A program made the position numbers and the translations under genes. From NCBI GenBank assembly GCA_028293285.1, contig JAQGPC010000235.1, forward strand, positions 1 to 48,935: DNA of 48,935 bases, written 5' to 3'. Shown piece by piece: positions 26,500-34,798 of the stretch. Below the pieces are notes generated by a model. That model was not told the origin of the DNA. It ran no database searches and saw only the letters and a program-made list of their open reading frames with translations. This DNA is from Pedosphaera sp. (GTDB taxonomy: Bacteria > Verrucomicrobiota > Verrucomicrobiia > Limisphaerales > Pedosphaeraceae). Every line of letters begins with the position of its first letter. The stretch's first letter is position 1.

Positions 26500-28254
26500 G
26501 TGAAAAAGGCGGCTACCAGCGGGTTTTGGTGTTTCTGGTTCCTGTACTTATTAGCAGGGAGCTTCTTTCCAGCAGTTGGCAAGGCACAGACCAACGAGAA
26601 TGGCTCAAAAGTAGTAAGCCTGAGCGAACCTGAAAAGGCGTGGCTGCAACAACATCCAGTGGTTTATTGGGGTGTGGACCCCTATTGGCCTCCATTTTCC
26701 AGCTTGGACGAGCAGGGTCGGGCTTCGGGCATTAATGTTGAAATAGTTGAGCTCATCGCCAAACGGACGGGATTGAACGTCAGGCTGGTGAAGACGGCGA
26801 CGTGGTCAGAAACACTTCGCAAAACAAGCACGGGTGAGATTCATTTTATAGGCGGAATCGCCCGCACTGAAAAACGGGAACGATTACAAAATCTGCATTT
26901 TAGCGAGGCATATTGCAGTTTTCCTACGGCCATTATTACCCGGAAGGATATGCCCTTCCTTACCTCTCTGAATGAACTGGTGTCGAAGAAAATTGCCCTG
27001 CCGCGCAACTATGCCACCACGGAAGAACTGCTGAGGGCTTATCCCAACACACACGTGGTGCTGACGGATACCGAGGAACAAAGCATGTTAATGGTGGCCG
27101 GCAATGAGGCGGACGCTACCGCATTAAATTTAGCCAGCGCCAGTCACATAGTACACATGCGCGGGCTGGCCAACCTAAAAATATCCGGTTTTACCGATGT
27201 TGATTTTTTTCTGAGAATGGCCGTGCGGAACGATTTGCCTGAATTGCATTCCATCTTGGGGAAAGGCCTTGCCACGCTCGACAAAAAGGAAGTGGAAGCG
27301 ATATACAGCAAATATATCCTGCCAGAAACGTTAGCGGAGCTCCACTGGAAAGCATGGCGTCGCCGGGCGCTTTATTTTATCTTGATTACCGGCACGGCAT
27401 TGGTGGGGGTTCTGCTTTGGAACCGAAAGCTGGCGGCGGAAATTCGCCGACGCAAGGCCGCAGAAAAGGACTTGGGCCAGGCCCGGGACAGGCTGGAGGA
27501 ACATGCCCGGAAACTCGACCATCACGCTGCGGAGATGGAGGGATTGAACAGGAAACTGGTCAGTGTGAATAAGGATTTGGAGTCATTCTCTTACACAGTA
27601 TCACACGATCTAAAGTCGCCACTCCGCCGCTTACGAAGCTTTGTTGATCTATTGCAGGAAGATTCCGGGGACACTCTCAACGTCGAAGGACGGGAATACC
27701 TGACTATTGTCAACCATGAGGCGCGCCGGATGAGCGAATTAATTGAAGATCTACTGGCTTTTGCCCGCATCGGGCGGGCGGAAATACATCCGACCCCCGT
27801 AAATCTTGAACAGTTGGTGACTGAAGTGGTTCGCGAAGTGCAGGTTGAAAATAAAGGACGGGAAATCATCTGGCAAATCGGTCCATTGCCAGAAATGCCA
27901 TGTGACCGGGGGCTGCTGCGGCAGGCGATCGCAAACCTGATTGATAATGCGGTCAAGTTTACTCGCGGACGCACCCCGGCGAGAATAAATATTGGCACCC
28001 TGTCTGCCAAGCCGGAGGACAAAGAAGTGGTATTTTATATTCAAGACAATGGTTCGGGCTTTGACATGAAGTATGTTAACGCCTTATTTCACCCCTTTGA
28101 ACGGCTTCACAGTCAGGAGGAATTTGAAGGCACGGGCATCGGGTTAGCCAATGTGCAGCGAATTATACAGCGACATGGCGGGCGTATTTGGGCAGAGGGT
28201 GAAGTGAATAAAGGCGCGACATTTTACTTTTCTCTGATTCGAAAAATGGCGTAG
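26500..28254 (+). CDS. sensor histidine kinase with periplasmic solute-binding domain
   Basis: I chose the GTG at 26500 because GGAG lies 9-10 nt upstream and it opens a proper signal peptide (FWCFWFLYLLAGSFFPAVGKAQ). The frame is open from 26278. The 584-residue protein has a SBP_bac_3-type ligand-binding domain at about 45-280 (VYWGVDPYWPPFSSLDEQG), a transmembrane helix at 290-308 and a short coiled coil. Then come a HisKA domain with the phospho-His near 369 (YTVSHDLKSPLRR) and an ATPase domain with N-box LIDNAVKF, DNGSGFD and GTGIGLANV. The layout resembles BvgS/EvgS sensors without PAS or receiver parts. No response regulator gene is adjacent. It ends 172 nt before yicC; that spacer holds a GGCGG/CCGCC hairpin (28354-28377). 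Confidence 0.87.
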   Translation: MKKAATSGFWCFWFLYLLAGSFFPAVGKAQTNENGSKVVSLSEPEKAWLQQHPVVYWGVDPYWPPFSSLDEQGRASGINVEIVELIAKRTGLNVRLVKTATWSETLRKTSTGEIHFIGGIARTEKRERLQNLHFSEAYCSFPTAIITRKDMPFLTSLNELVSKKIALPRNYATTEELLRAYPNTHVVLTDTEEQSMLMVAGNEADATALNLASASHIVHMRGLANLKISGFTDVDFFLRMAVRNDLPELHSILGKGLATLDKKEVEAIYSKYILPETLAELHWKAWRRRALYFILITGTALVGVLLWNRKLAAEIRRRKAAEKDLGQARDRLEEHARKLDHHAAEMEGLNRKLVSVNKDLESFSYTVSHDLKSPLRRLRSFVDLLQEDSGDTLNVEGREYLTIVNHEARRMSELIEDLLAFARIGRAEIHPTPVNLEQLVTEVVREVQVENKGREIIWQIGPLPEMPCDRGLLRQAIANLIDNAVKFTRGRTPARINIGTLSAKPEDKEVVFYIQDNGSGFDMKYVNALFHPFERLHSQEEFEGTGIGLANVQRIIQRHGGRIWAEGEVNKGATFYFSLIRKMA

Positions 28255-28425
28255 CCACCCTGCTTTGCACAATCCCAGGCTTCTGCCATTAATTTACTCA
28301 TTATCAGGCAAGATAAAAAATCTGAAGAGCAGCAAGCTGTCGATGCGTTTTCACGGCGGCCAAACTTGTTTGCCGCCAAAAAAGATTGGCCTGCAAGAGA
28401 GACTTCCTCCATAGTTTGTTGACGA

Positions 28426-29307
28426 ATGAAATCAATGACGGGTTATGGGCGCGGTGAATGCGCCCAAAATGGTTTTAAAGTCACCGTGGAAATCAGCTCG
28501 GTGAATCGCAAGCAAAGCGAAATCTCGCTGGTGCTTCCCCGTGAATTGGAAGTGCTCGAAGCGCAAATCCGTGACGTGCTTAATCGCTCCATTGCGCGCG
28601 GTCGCCTGACGGTTCGCGTGACACTACATTCGGCTGATGGTAAAACTTCCGACAAGGTCCGTCTCAATGCCCCGCTGGCCCGGGCCTATGCCCGCGAGTT
28701 GAACCGGCTCGCCAAGGACCTCAAATTGACCGGCCCGCTTTCGCTGGATTTGCTGGCGCGCGCGCCGGGCGTTTTTGAAACGAATGAAGAAATGGCCGAT
28801 GCAGAAGATTTTTGGCCCGCCGTGAATACGGCTTTAGGAAAAGCTCTTGGGACACTTCTGAAAATGCGCGAGCGCGAAGGCGCTCATCTCGCCAAGGATC
28901 TTTCTTCACGGATTGAACTCATGCACAAAGCCACCGTGCAGGTCCAGAAACGTTCGCCGGAAGTTCAGAAGCGTTATCGCGAACAGCTCATTCAGCGCAT
29001 CAAGAGCGCGGGCGTGGAAGCTCCGGCCGTGGATGACGAGCGTTTGATCAAGGAGATCGTTTATTTCGCGGACCGCTCGGACATTTCCGAGGAATTGACC
29101 CGGTTGCAAAGCCATTTCCAGCAGTTCAACGATTGTCTTTCCTCCAAGGAACCAGTCGGGCGCACGCTGGATTTTCTCGCGCAGGAAATGAACCGCGAGA
29201 TCAATACGGTCGGTTCGAAAGCGAACGACAGTTTGATTTCGCGTGCAGTGGTTACGCTGAAAACCGAGTTGGAAAAGTTCCGGGAACAGGCGCAGAACGT
29301 GGAGTAA
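28426..29307 (+). CDS. yicC: YicC family endoribonuclease-like protein
   Basis: This 293-residue protein has the N-terminal MKSMTGYGRG, the VNRKQSEISLVLPRELEVLE segment and the C-terminal DUF1732 block (GRTLDFLAQEMNREINTVGSKAND), all family signatures. E. coli YicC has been described as an endoribonuclease acting on small RNAs. The gene stands 21 nt before gmk on the same strand, an arrangement common in bacteria. Start: ATG at 28426; the internal ATG 9 nt later is an alternative. Confidence 0.93.
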   Translation: MKSMTGYGRGECAQNGFKVTVEISSVNRKQSEISLVLPRELEVLEAQIRDVLNRSIARGRLTVRVTLHSADGKTSDKVRLNAPLARAYARELNRLAKDLKLTGPLSLDLLARAPGVFETNEEMADAEDFWPAVNTALGKALGTLLKMREREGAHLAKDLSSRIELMHKATVQVQKRSPEVQKRYREQLIQRIKSAGVEAPAVDDERLIKEIVYFADRSDISEELTRLQSHFQQFNDCLSSKEPVGRTLDFLAQEMNREINTVGSKANDSLISRAVVTLKTELEKFREQAQNVE

Positions 29308-29328
29308 CTTTCAAATTACGGATCGCGA

Positions 29329-29952
29329 ATGGCTGAGACAAATCCCAACCCTCTGTTAATTGTCATCTCGGCGCCTTCCGGCGGCGGCAAGACCACGCTC
29401 GTCAAGGAACTCCTGGCGGCCAATCCCTGGATGGCCCGCGCCGTGACTTGCACGACCCGCGAACCGCGGCCGGGCGAGAAGGATGGGAGCGATTATTATT
29501 TCCTCGATGCGGGTTCCTTTTTAAAGCGTGTCCAAGCAGGAAATTTTTTGGAGCATGCCACGGTTTTCGGGAACAGTTACGGCACGTTGAAATCAGAAGT
29601 GCTCGGAAAATTGCGACAGGGCAAGGATGTGCTGCTCAACGTGGATGTGCAGGGAGCGGCCACCATTCGCAATCAGGCGGAAGAAGACATCGAGTTAAAG
29701 CGCTCCTTGGTGCAGGTCTTTCTGACACCACCTTCACTTGCCATCCTGGAAGAACGTCTCAAGAAGCGCGGCACCGATTCAACGGCGGTGATTCAAAAGC
29801 GCCTCAGCATCGCGCGCCAGGAAATTTCGCAGTGGAAAAATTTTGATTATCTCATCATCAGCACGAGCATCGGCGAAGATTTGCGCCGGATGCAGTCTGT
29901 GATCCAAGCCGAAAAAATGCGCGCCACGCGCTCTCAGGCGTTGGAGTTGTGA
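29329..29952 (+). CDS. gmk: guanylate kinase
   Basis: Gmk phosphorylates GMP to GDP. The 207-residue protein has the P-loop SAPSGGGKTTL (15-25), the TCTTREPRPGEKDGSDYYF GMP-binding segment, LLNVDVQGA and the lid region RLKKRGTDS. Length is normal. It is co-directional with yicC and probably cotranscribed. The C-terminus is followed by a 1 kb repeat-rich spacer, where rpoZ or coaBC is often found directly in other bacteria. Confidence 0.96.
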   Translation: MAETNPNPLLIVISAPSGGGKTTLVKELLAANPWMARAVTCTTREPRPGEKDGSDYYFLDAGSFLKRVQAGNFLEHATVFGNSYGTLKSEVLGKLRQGKDVLLNVDVQGAATIRNQAEEDIELKRSLVQVFLTPPSLAILEERLKKRGTDSTAVIQKRLSIARQEISQWKNFDYLIISTSIGEDLRRMQSVIQAEKMRATRSQALEL

Positions 29953-30224
29953 GTGTCAGATTTGGGCTGAGGTTATAGAACATTTTTTTGACTGTGCGGT
30001 GCTGCATCACTTATTTTGAGAGTCGAAAAGGAAGCCTGCATGCGGTCTCAATTAAGTCCTGCAGTTGAAGTCCAAGCTTCGCCCTTCTTCAACGGAGTTT
30101 AAAAGTATAAAACATCACATGCAAAGAAGGCTGGAAGTATCCGCGAATTACGCGAATGGGAGTGATTGGAGGGGAACAGGCGGACAGGCTGTCCGCACTT
30201 TTATCAGTGTAATTGAAAATACTA

Positions 30225-30316
30225 TTGACCATTTTATAACGTTTGTTATTATGAGCTCGTGGGTTTGGAAATCGTGCCCATACGGTCGACGCGATGCCGA
30301 AACCGGTTCTTTGACA
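30225..30316 (+). ncRNA. promoter plus boxA-like leader, possible noncoding RNA, copy 1
   Basis: The -35 TTGACC (30225-30230), a 16-nt spacer and a -10 TATTAT (30247-30252) are followed 54 nt later by CCGAAACCGG and the boxA-like GTTCTTTGACA (30306-30316). A second copy on the minus strand at 48111-48204 keeps the hexamers, the ATAACG spacer core, the GTGGG and CGGTCG blocks, the GCCGAAACCGG box and the -10 to boxA distance. BoxA sequences belong to antiterminated untranslated RNAs such as rRNA leaders. Where the RNA ends is not visible. Confidence 0.4.
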
Positions 30317-30362
30317 ATTTTATGTCTGGTTCGTGGTCAGTCGTTCGCTTACAACGTGTTGT

Positions 30363-30405
30363 TTGGAGCTAGTACGAGCTGATACGAGTGGATGTGAGTT
30401 CAAAC
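30363..30405 (+). repeat. dispersed GAGCT/TACGA repeat, copy 1
   Basis: The segment reads TTTGGAGC, then degenerate units of about 10-11 nt (TAGTACGAGC, TGATACGAGT), then GGATGTGAG. The same order, with one more unit, occurs inverted at 47527-47580. Function unknown. Confidence 0.6.
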
Positions 30406-30670
30406 GGAGGGCGGTCTGACGCCGGATGTCAGAAGCCAGAGGAAGGGAAGCTGTCAAAGGTTGAGAAGTCCGCGAAAATCCCATGAAATTACAGTTATTC
30501 CGAGTTAATGGGGGTTAATCCGCGCTAAAGACGGAGGACTGAACGAAAAGTCCAGAGTCAGAAGCCGCCTAAAGGCGGAACTCCGAACAAGGCTGGAAAC
30601 TTATCACCGCAGTCCAGGACAGGTCACCGCATGCGGGACGGGCGTTTCCAGCTATCGGGACGGGCAGGAA

Positions 30671-30735
30671 ATTAATACGTGTATGGTACTATCTCGAGTT
30701 AACTCGACTTAACTGGAGTTAACTCGAGTTAAAAA
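30671..30735 (+). repeat. palindromic CGAGTTAACT repeat, copy 1
   Basis: After a unique head (TTAATACGTGTATGGTAC) come tandem 10-bp units CGAGTTAACT, CGACTTAACT and GGAGTTAACT, then CGAGTTAAAAAT. The units overlap self-complementary sequence (TTAACTCGAGTTAA), so the array can fold on itself. An inverted copy at 47733-47788 is identical over the first 46 nt and has one unit fewer. Confidence 0.8.
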
Positions 30736-30998
30736 TTAAAACATGAGACACGAATTGCACCCATGAACACGAATTAGGGGAATTGATGAAACCAAGCCAA
30801 AGGGCGGATGACGGGAGTCTGAAGTCGGAACGGAGCGATCCGCTCCCTCACGTCGGTGGCTGCGAAGGAATCGAGGTGTTCCGACCTAATATGACCTATT
30901 GCGAGCAGTTGGGAGTAGATTGGCCTCGCTTAATCTCTTTGCATAAAAGAATCGTTAAGGATTAAGATTAGAGTCGCGATTTAGACAAGGCCAAATAG

Positions 30999-31547
30999 AT
31001 GAGCACTACGCGTAATATTGTTTTGGGTGTAACCGGTTCCATTGCAGCATACAAAGCAGCGGAACTGACCAGCCAATTGACCAAACTCGGCCATTCCGTC
31101 CATGTGGTGATGACGGCGGATGCGCTGCGGTTCATCACTCCACTGGCGTTTAAAACGTTGTCGCGTAACCCGGTCGTCACGGATTTATACGACGAAGAAG
31201 AGAGTTGGAAACCAACGCACATTAAATTGGCCGACGAAGCTGATATGCTGTTGGTCGCGCCCGCCACAGCGAATATTATGGCGAAGCTCGCGCACGGATT
31301 GGCGGATGATGCATTGACTTGCATCGCGCTGGCATTGAATCCAAAAGCCAAAGTCCTGCTGGCTCCCGCCATGAACGGTAAAATGTGGCTGCATCCCGCC
31401 ACGCAGGAAAATGTGGCAACGCTTAAGAAACGCCCTCTGGAATTTATCGGGCCGGAAGAAGGAATGCTCTCCTGTGGTTATGAAGGCATCGGTCGCCTCT
31501 GGCCAGTGGAAGCCATCGTCCGGAAAGTTGAAGCGCTATTGGCTTAG
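30999..31547 (+). CDS. coaC: phosphopantothenoylcysteine decarboxylase (CoaC-type flavoprotein)
   Basis: CoaC decarboxylates 4'-phospho-N-pantothenoylcysteine in coenzyme A synthesis. This 182-residue HFCD-family flavoprotein has VTGSIAAYKAAELTS at the N-terminus, the APATANIMAKLAHGLADD FMN region, the PAMNGKMW motif with its conserved Asn, and the substrate clamp GMLSCGYEGIGRL with its Cys. Most bacteria have a CoaB synthetase domain fused behind it (about 400 residues). Here the protein ends after the CoaC domain and the next gene is a histidine kinase, so CoaB must be elsewhere. Confidence 0.9.
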   Translation: MSTTRNIVLGVTGSIAAYKAAELTSQLTKLGHSVHVVMTADALRFITPLAFKTLSRNPVVTDLYDEEESWKPTHIKLADEADMLLVAPATANIMAKLAHGLADDALTCIALALNPKAKVLLAPAMNGKMWLHPATQENVATLKKRPLEFIGPEEGMLSCGYEGIGRLWPVEAIVRKVEALLA

Positions 31548-31581
31548 AATAAACTGACGTGATCCGACCCGGCAATTGCCC

Positions 31582-33009
31582 ATGAACTTCAACCGCTGGC
31601 AAAAGCTCAAATGGCTGCCGAGAATTTTCGCCATGCCGGTGCCGGAGCCAGCGCAACAGGCATCGCGCATTCTGGCCGTGCAGCGGAACATCGTCCTGCC
31701 CACCCGTTTGATGGTCATGGCGATGGTGCTGTACTATTTGTTTTATAAGCGCTGGCTGGCGGAAGCGGCCACTCCCCGGGAAGTCGTCCTCGAAACGCTG
31801 CAACGGTTTTTCATTGTTTACATCATCTTCAATGCCCTCACCGCCGTACCGCTGGTGCTCCGACGGTTTCCCCCGAGCTTAGTGCAGTGGCTCATCTTTA
31901 CGGTGGGCCTGTTCGATGGATTATTGTTGGCGGGATTGACGCTCGAAACCGGCGGATTCGAAAGCACCTTGTTTTGGCTCTTTCCAGGCCTAATCATCAT
32001 TAATGCGCTTAGTATACCGTTAGCCACTCCGCAGATTGTGCTGAACCTTTCATTGAGCGTCTTTTATCTGAGTGCCGGCTTGGCCAATGCGACAATCAGT
32101 GACAACTATACCGCGCCGGATATTCCCCCACTCAAACATCCTTCTAAAACTAAAAAACTGATGGCCAATCTATCGTCCTTGCCGGAACCTGCGGCCAGCG
32201 ACGCGGCCGCGGAACCTTTTCTATTGCGTTTGATTATCCTCTGGCTGATGACTTTTTCCTGCTACGGCGTTCAACTCCTCGCGTTTCGCGATCGGCAGGC
32301 GCAGCAGGAAGCACAGGAAGCGGACGCGCGAAATAGCGAATTGAAGGCAGCCGGTCGTCTGGCCGCGGAGATCGCCCATCAATTGAAAAACCCGCTCGGG
32401 ATTATTAATAATGCCATTTATTCCCTCCAACGTGGTCTTAAGGAGGGCAAAAAAGATGTCTCGCAACAGATTGAAATCATTCGTGAGGAGATCGAGCGTT
32501 CCGACCGCATTATCACTCAGATCATGGGCTACGCGCAATTAAGCGAAGGGCGGGTGGAAAAATTAAATATCGCGGAGGAACTTGACCGCGCTTTGAGTGA
32601 AGCTCTCCCGCCGGGAGCTAATTATCCGATCCAGATTTTGCGCGACTATGGCCCCACCCTGCCTCCCTTGATGATGCAGCGCAGCCATCTTTCCGCGATA
32701 TTGGTCAACCTGCTGCAAAACGCCCGGGAAGCCATAAATGGTTCGGGCATGATTTCCGTGAGCGTGCAATCTCCTTGGGGAAATGAGGTGGAGATTGTCA
32801 TTGAAGATGACGGGCCAGGAGTTCCAGCCGACAAGGTGAACCGGATCTTCGAAGCGTACTTCACAAGCAAGGAAAAGGGAACTGGTTTAGGTTTGGCCAT
32901 TGTGAAACACAATATTGAACTGTATGGCGGCGCCATCCACGTCGAATCAAAGCTTGGAAAGGGTGCGCGCTTTATCGTATTATTTCCGGCCAGAAGTTTT
33001 ATAAGATAA
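31582..33009 (+). CDS. membrane sensor histidine kinase
   Basis: I chose the ATG at 31582 over a TTG 6 nt earlier; the product has 475 residues. The N-terminal half carries about six hydrophobic segments (RLMVMAMVLYYLFY, FFIVYIIFNALTAVPLVL, WLIFTVGLFDGLLLAGL, LFPGLIIINALSI, LRLIILWLMTFSCYG) with a short extracytoplasmic loop. The kinase core has the phospho-His near 266 (AAEIAHQLKNPLGIINNAIY), N-box ILVNLLQNAREAI, DDGPGVP and GTGLGLAIVKHN. Its stop is 4 nt before the response regulator ATG, so the two form a cognate pair. Confidence 0.9.
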   Translation: MNFNRWQKLKWLPRIFAMPVPEPAQQASRILAVQRNIVLPTRLMVMAMVLYYLFYKRWLAEAATPREVVLETLQRFFIVYIIFNALTAVPLVLRRFPPSLVQWLIFTVGLFDGLLLAGLTLETGGFESTLFWLFPGLIIINALSIPLATPQIVLNLSLSVFYLSAGLANATISDNYTAPDIPPLKHPSKTKKLMANLSSLPEPAASDAAAEPFLLRLIILWLMTFSCYGVQLLAFRDRQAQQEAQEADARNSELKAAGRLAAEIAHQLKNPLGIINNAIYSLQRGLKEGKKDVSQQIEIIREEIERSDRIITQIMGYAQLSEGRVEKLNIAEELDRALSEALPPGANYPIQILRDYGPTLPPLMMQRSHLSAILVNLLQNAREAINGSGMISVSVQSPWGNEVEIVIEDDGPGVPADKVNRIFEAYFTSKEKGTGLGLAIVKHNIELYGGAIHVESKLGKGARFIVLFPARSFIR

Positions 33010-33013
33010 GGAA

Positions 33014-34447
33014 ATGAGTATCTCGCTGCCACCCGTGCTCATCGTGGATGATGAGAAGAATATGCGCCTCTCGTTGAAGACGGTGCTGACGGACGAGGGC
33101 TATTCCGTGCGCGCGGCGGAATCAGCCGAGGAAGCCCTCACCATGCTCGGCCAGGATGACTTCCTGATGGTCATTACCGACGCCCGTCTCGGCGGCATGA
33201 GTGGCTATGAATTTCTCGGCAAAATGCACAGCCGCTGGCCCGACCTGCCAAGCTTGATGATCACGGCTTATGCCACCCCCAAGCTGGCCGTGGAAGCCAT
33301 TAAGGCGGGGGCGATGGATTATCTTGGCAAACCATTCGCGCCCGAGGAACTGTTGCACGCGGTTTCAAAATGCGCGGAACGCCATCGTTTACTGAACCAA
33401 AATGCCGCCCTGCGCGCACGTGCTCATGAAACCTACCAACTCGAGCAAATTGTGGGCGACTCACCCCGCATGCATGAGTTGCGCCAGATGATTCAGACCG
33501 TGGCGCCTACGGATGCCCGTGTCCTCGTCCTCGGTGAAAGCGGAACCGGCAAGGAACTTGTCGCAGGCGCGCTTCACTGCCTGAGTAATCGTCATAAAGC
33601 GAGCTACGTGCGGATTAATTGCGCCGCCATCCCGGAAACGCTTTTGGAGAGCGAACTTTTTGGGCATGAAAAAGGAGCTTTCACTGGTGCCTTGAAACAA
33701 AAGGCTGGTCGCGTCGAAGAGGCGCATGGCGGAACCATCTTTTTGGATGAAATTGCCGATATGAGCCGCCCACTCCAGGCCAAATTGCTTCGTTTCCTCG
33801 AGGATGGCTCGTTCACCCGCGTCGGCGGCACCCAGGAACTAAGGGTGGATGTCCGGCTCATCGCAGCGACCAATCGCGATATTATTGATGCAATTCAGCA
33901 GAATGAATTCCGCGAAGATTTGTTTCATAGGTTGAATGTCGTTCAGTTTCGCCTCCCGCCGTTGCGCGAACGGAGCCAGGACGTGCTCATCCTGGCTGAA
34001 CATTTTCTACGGCATTTCAGCCACACCATCAAAAAGCCGATTAAAAAGTTTTCCAAGGCCGCCCTGCAAAAGCTGACCTCGCATCACTGGCCCGGCAATG
34101 TCCGGGAGCTGCGCAACGTAATCGAGCGCGCGCTTATCCTGGAGACGACCGCTGAAGTTCAGCCTGTCAGTCTGCCCGATTTTGAAGTCGAAGCGGGATT
34201 GCGCAAGTCTGCACCCGCACCGCGCGTCATCGGCAATCAATCGCTTGATGAAATGATGGCCGGTTTTGAACGCGACCTGGTCAGCCATGTGCTGGAGCAA
34301 AATCATTACAGTCTCACCAAAAGCGCCGAACAATTAAAAATCAGCCGTCACGCCTTGCGCTATCGCATGCAACGTCTCAATATCAATACTGGCACTGACA
34401 CCGAAGAGGAATCCGCCGCGCCTAATGGAAAGGATATGGCTTCATGA
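33014..34447 (+). CDS. NtrC-family sigma-54-dependent response regulator
   Basis: The receiver domain (1-120) carries the VDDE acidic pair and the phospho-acceptor Asp56 in ITDARLGGMSG. The AAA+ domain has Walker A GESGTGKE near 175-182, the sigma-54 contact motif GAFTGA near 221-226, Walker B TIFLDEIADMS and the RLIAATNRD sensor. A Fis-type helix-turn-helix closes the protein (YSLTKSAEQLKISRHALRYRM). Length 477 is typical. It is coupled to the kinase upstream and overlaps the next gene by ATGA. Target promoters would be of the -24/-12 type; I see none with confidence in the window. Confidence 0.95.
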   Translation: MSISLPPVLIVDDEKNMRLSLKTVLTDEGYSVRAAESAEEALTMLGQDDFLMVITDARLGGMSGYEFLGKMHSRWPDLPSLMITAYATPKLAVEAIKAGAMDYLGKPFAPEELLHAVSKCAERHRLLNQNAALRARAHETYQLEQIVGDSPRMHELRQMIQTVAPTDARVLVLGESGTGKELVAGALHCLSNRHKASYVRINCAAIPETLLESELFGHEKGAFTGALKQKAGRVEEAHGGTIFLDEIADMSRPLQAKLLRFLEDGSFTRVGGTQELRVDVRLIAATNRDIIDAIQQNEFREDLFHRLNVVQFRLPPLRERSQDVLILAEHFLRHFSHTIKKPIKKFSKAALQKLTSHHWPGNVRELRNVIERALILETTAEVQPVSLPDFEVEAGLRKSAPAPRVIGNQSLDEMMAGFERDLVSHVLEQNHYSLTKSAEQLKISRHALRYRMQRLNINTGTDTEEESAAPNGKDMAS

Positions 34448-34791
34448 ATAGTTCGACTCCGTTTCTGGCAAGTTTTGGGGATGTGGTGGCAAAGAACCTG
34501 GGCATCTCCACCTCTACGCTGGAAATATTATGCATTCTAGGCTCATTGATAATCGTGATTCTAGGAATTGTGACCTGGGTGGTTTACTTTCGAGAAAAAC
34601 CCCGGCGTCGCAAGCATCATCATTCCTACGAGAAATCTGAAAAGGTTGCTGGTGAACGCACCGACGATAAAGAAGGCGGCAGGAGACGTCGTCGTCGCGA
34701 ACGCACACGTAATCCCACGCTCGCTGAAAAAGGTGGTCTTCCGCCGTTGCGGACCGAAGCGCCGCCCTCCGAACCATCTCCCTTGCCCTGA
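34444..34791 (+). CDS. small single-span membrane protein coupled to the two-component pair
   Basis: The ATG overlaps the regulator stop (ATGA), so translation is coupled. The 115-residue protein has one transmembrane helix at about 28-50 (LCILGSLIIVILGIVTWVVYF). A strongly basic cytoplasmic tail follows (REKPRRRKHHH, then GRRRRRRERTR) and a Pro-rich end. It may modulate the kinase or the membrane lipids made by the hpn genes that follow; that is inference. No family is recognised. Confidence 0.6.
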   Translation: MNSSTPFLASFGDVVAKNLGISTSTLEILCILGSLIIVILGIVTWVVYFREKPRRRKHHHSYEKSEKVAGERTDDKEGGRRRRRRERTRNPTLAEKGGLPPLRTEAPPSEPSPLP

Positions 34792-34798
34792 TCTATCC

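Larger units (their letters stand above)
29953..30998. other. 1 kb repeat-rich spacer
   Basis: No convincing protein gene lies here; a 105-codon and a 60-codon frame have no support. It holds a GCGGACAG/CTGTCCGC palindrome (30180-30196), a CCGCGAATTACGCGAAT-type repeat (30140-30157), a promoter plus boxA-like leader (30225-30316) and the GAGCT...TACGA repeat (30363-30405). It also holds two GGGACGGGC copies near 30634 and 30656 and the palindromic CGAGTTAACT repeat (30671-30735). Several of these recur in the spacer at 47404-48354. Confidence 0.7.

Noticed and set aside
28354..28377. GGCGG/CCGCC hairpin taken as terminator of the histidine kinase gene
   Set aside because: Followed by A residues, not T, on the plus strand; the T-run is on the wrong side for the minus strand.
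30671..30735. CGAGTTAACT units considered as a CRISPR array
   Set aside because: Units are contiguous 10-bp palindromes with no spacers, and no cas gene is in the window.
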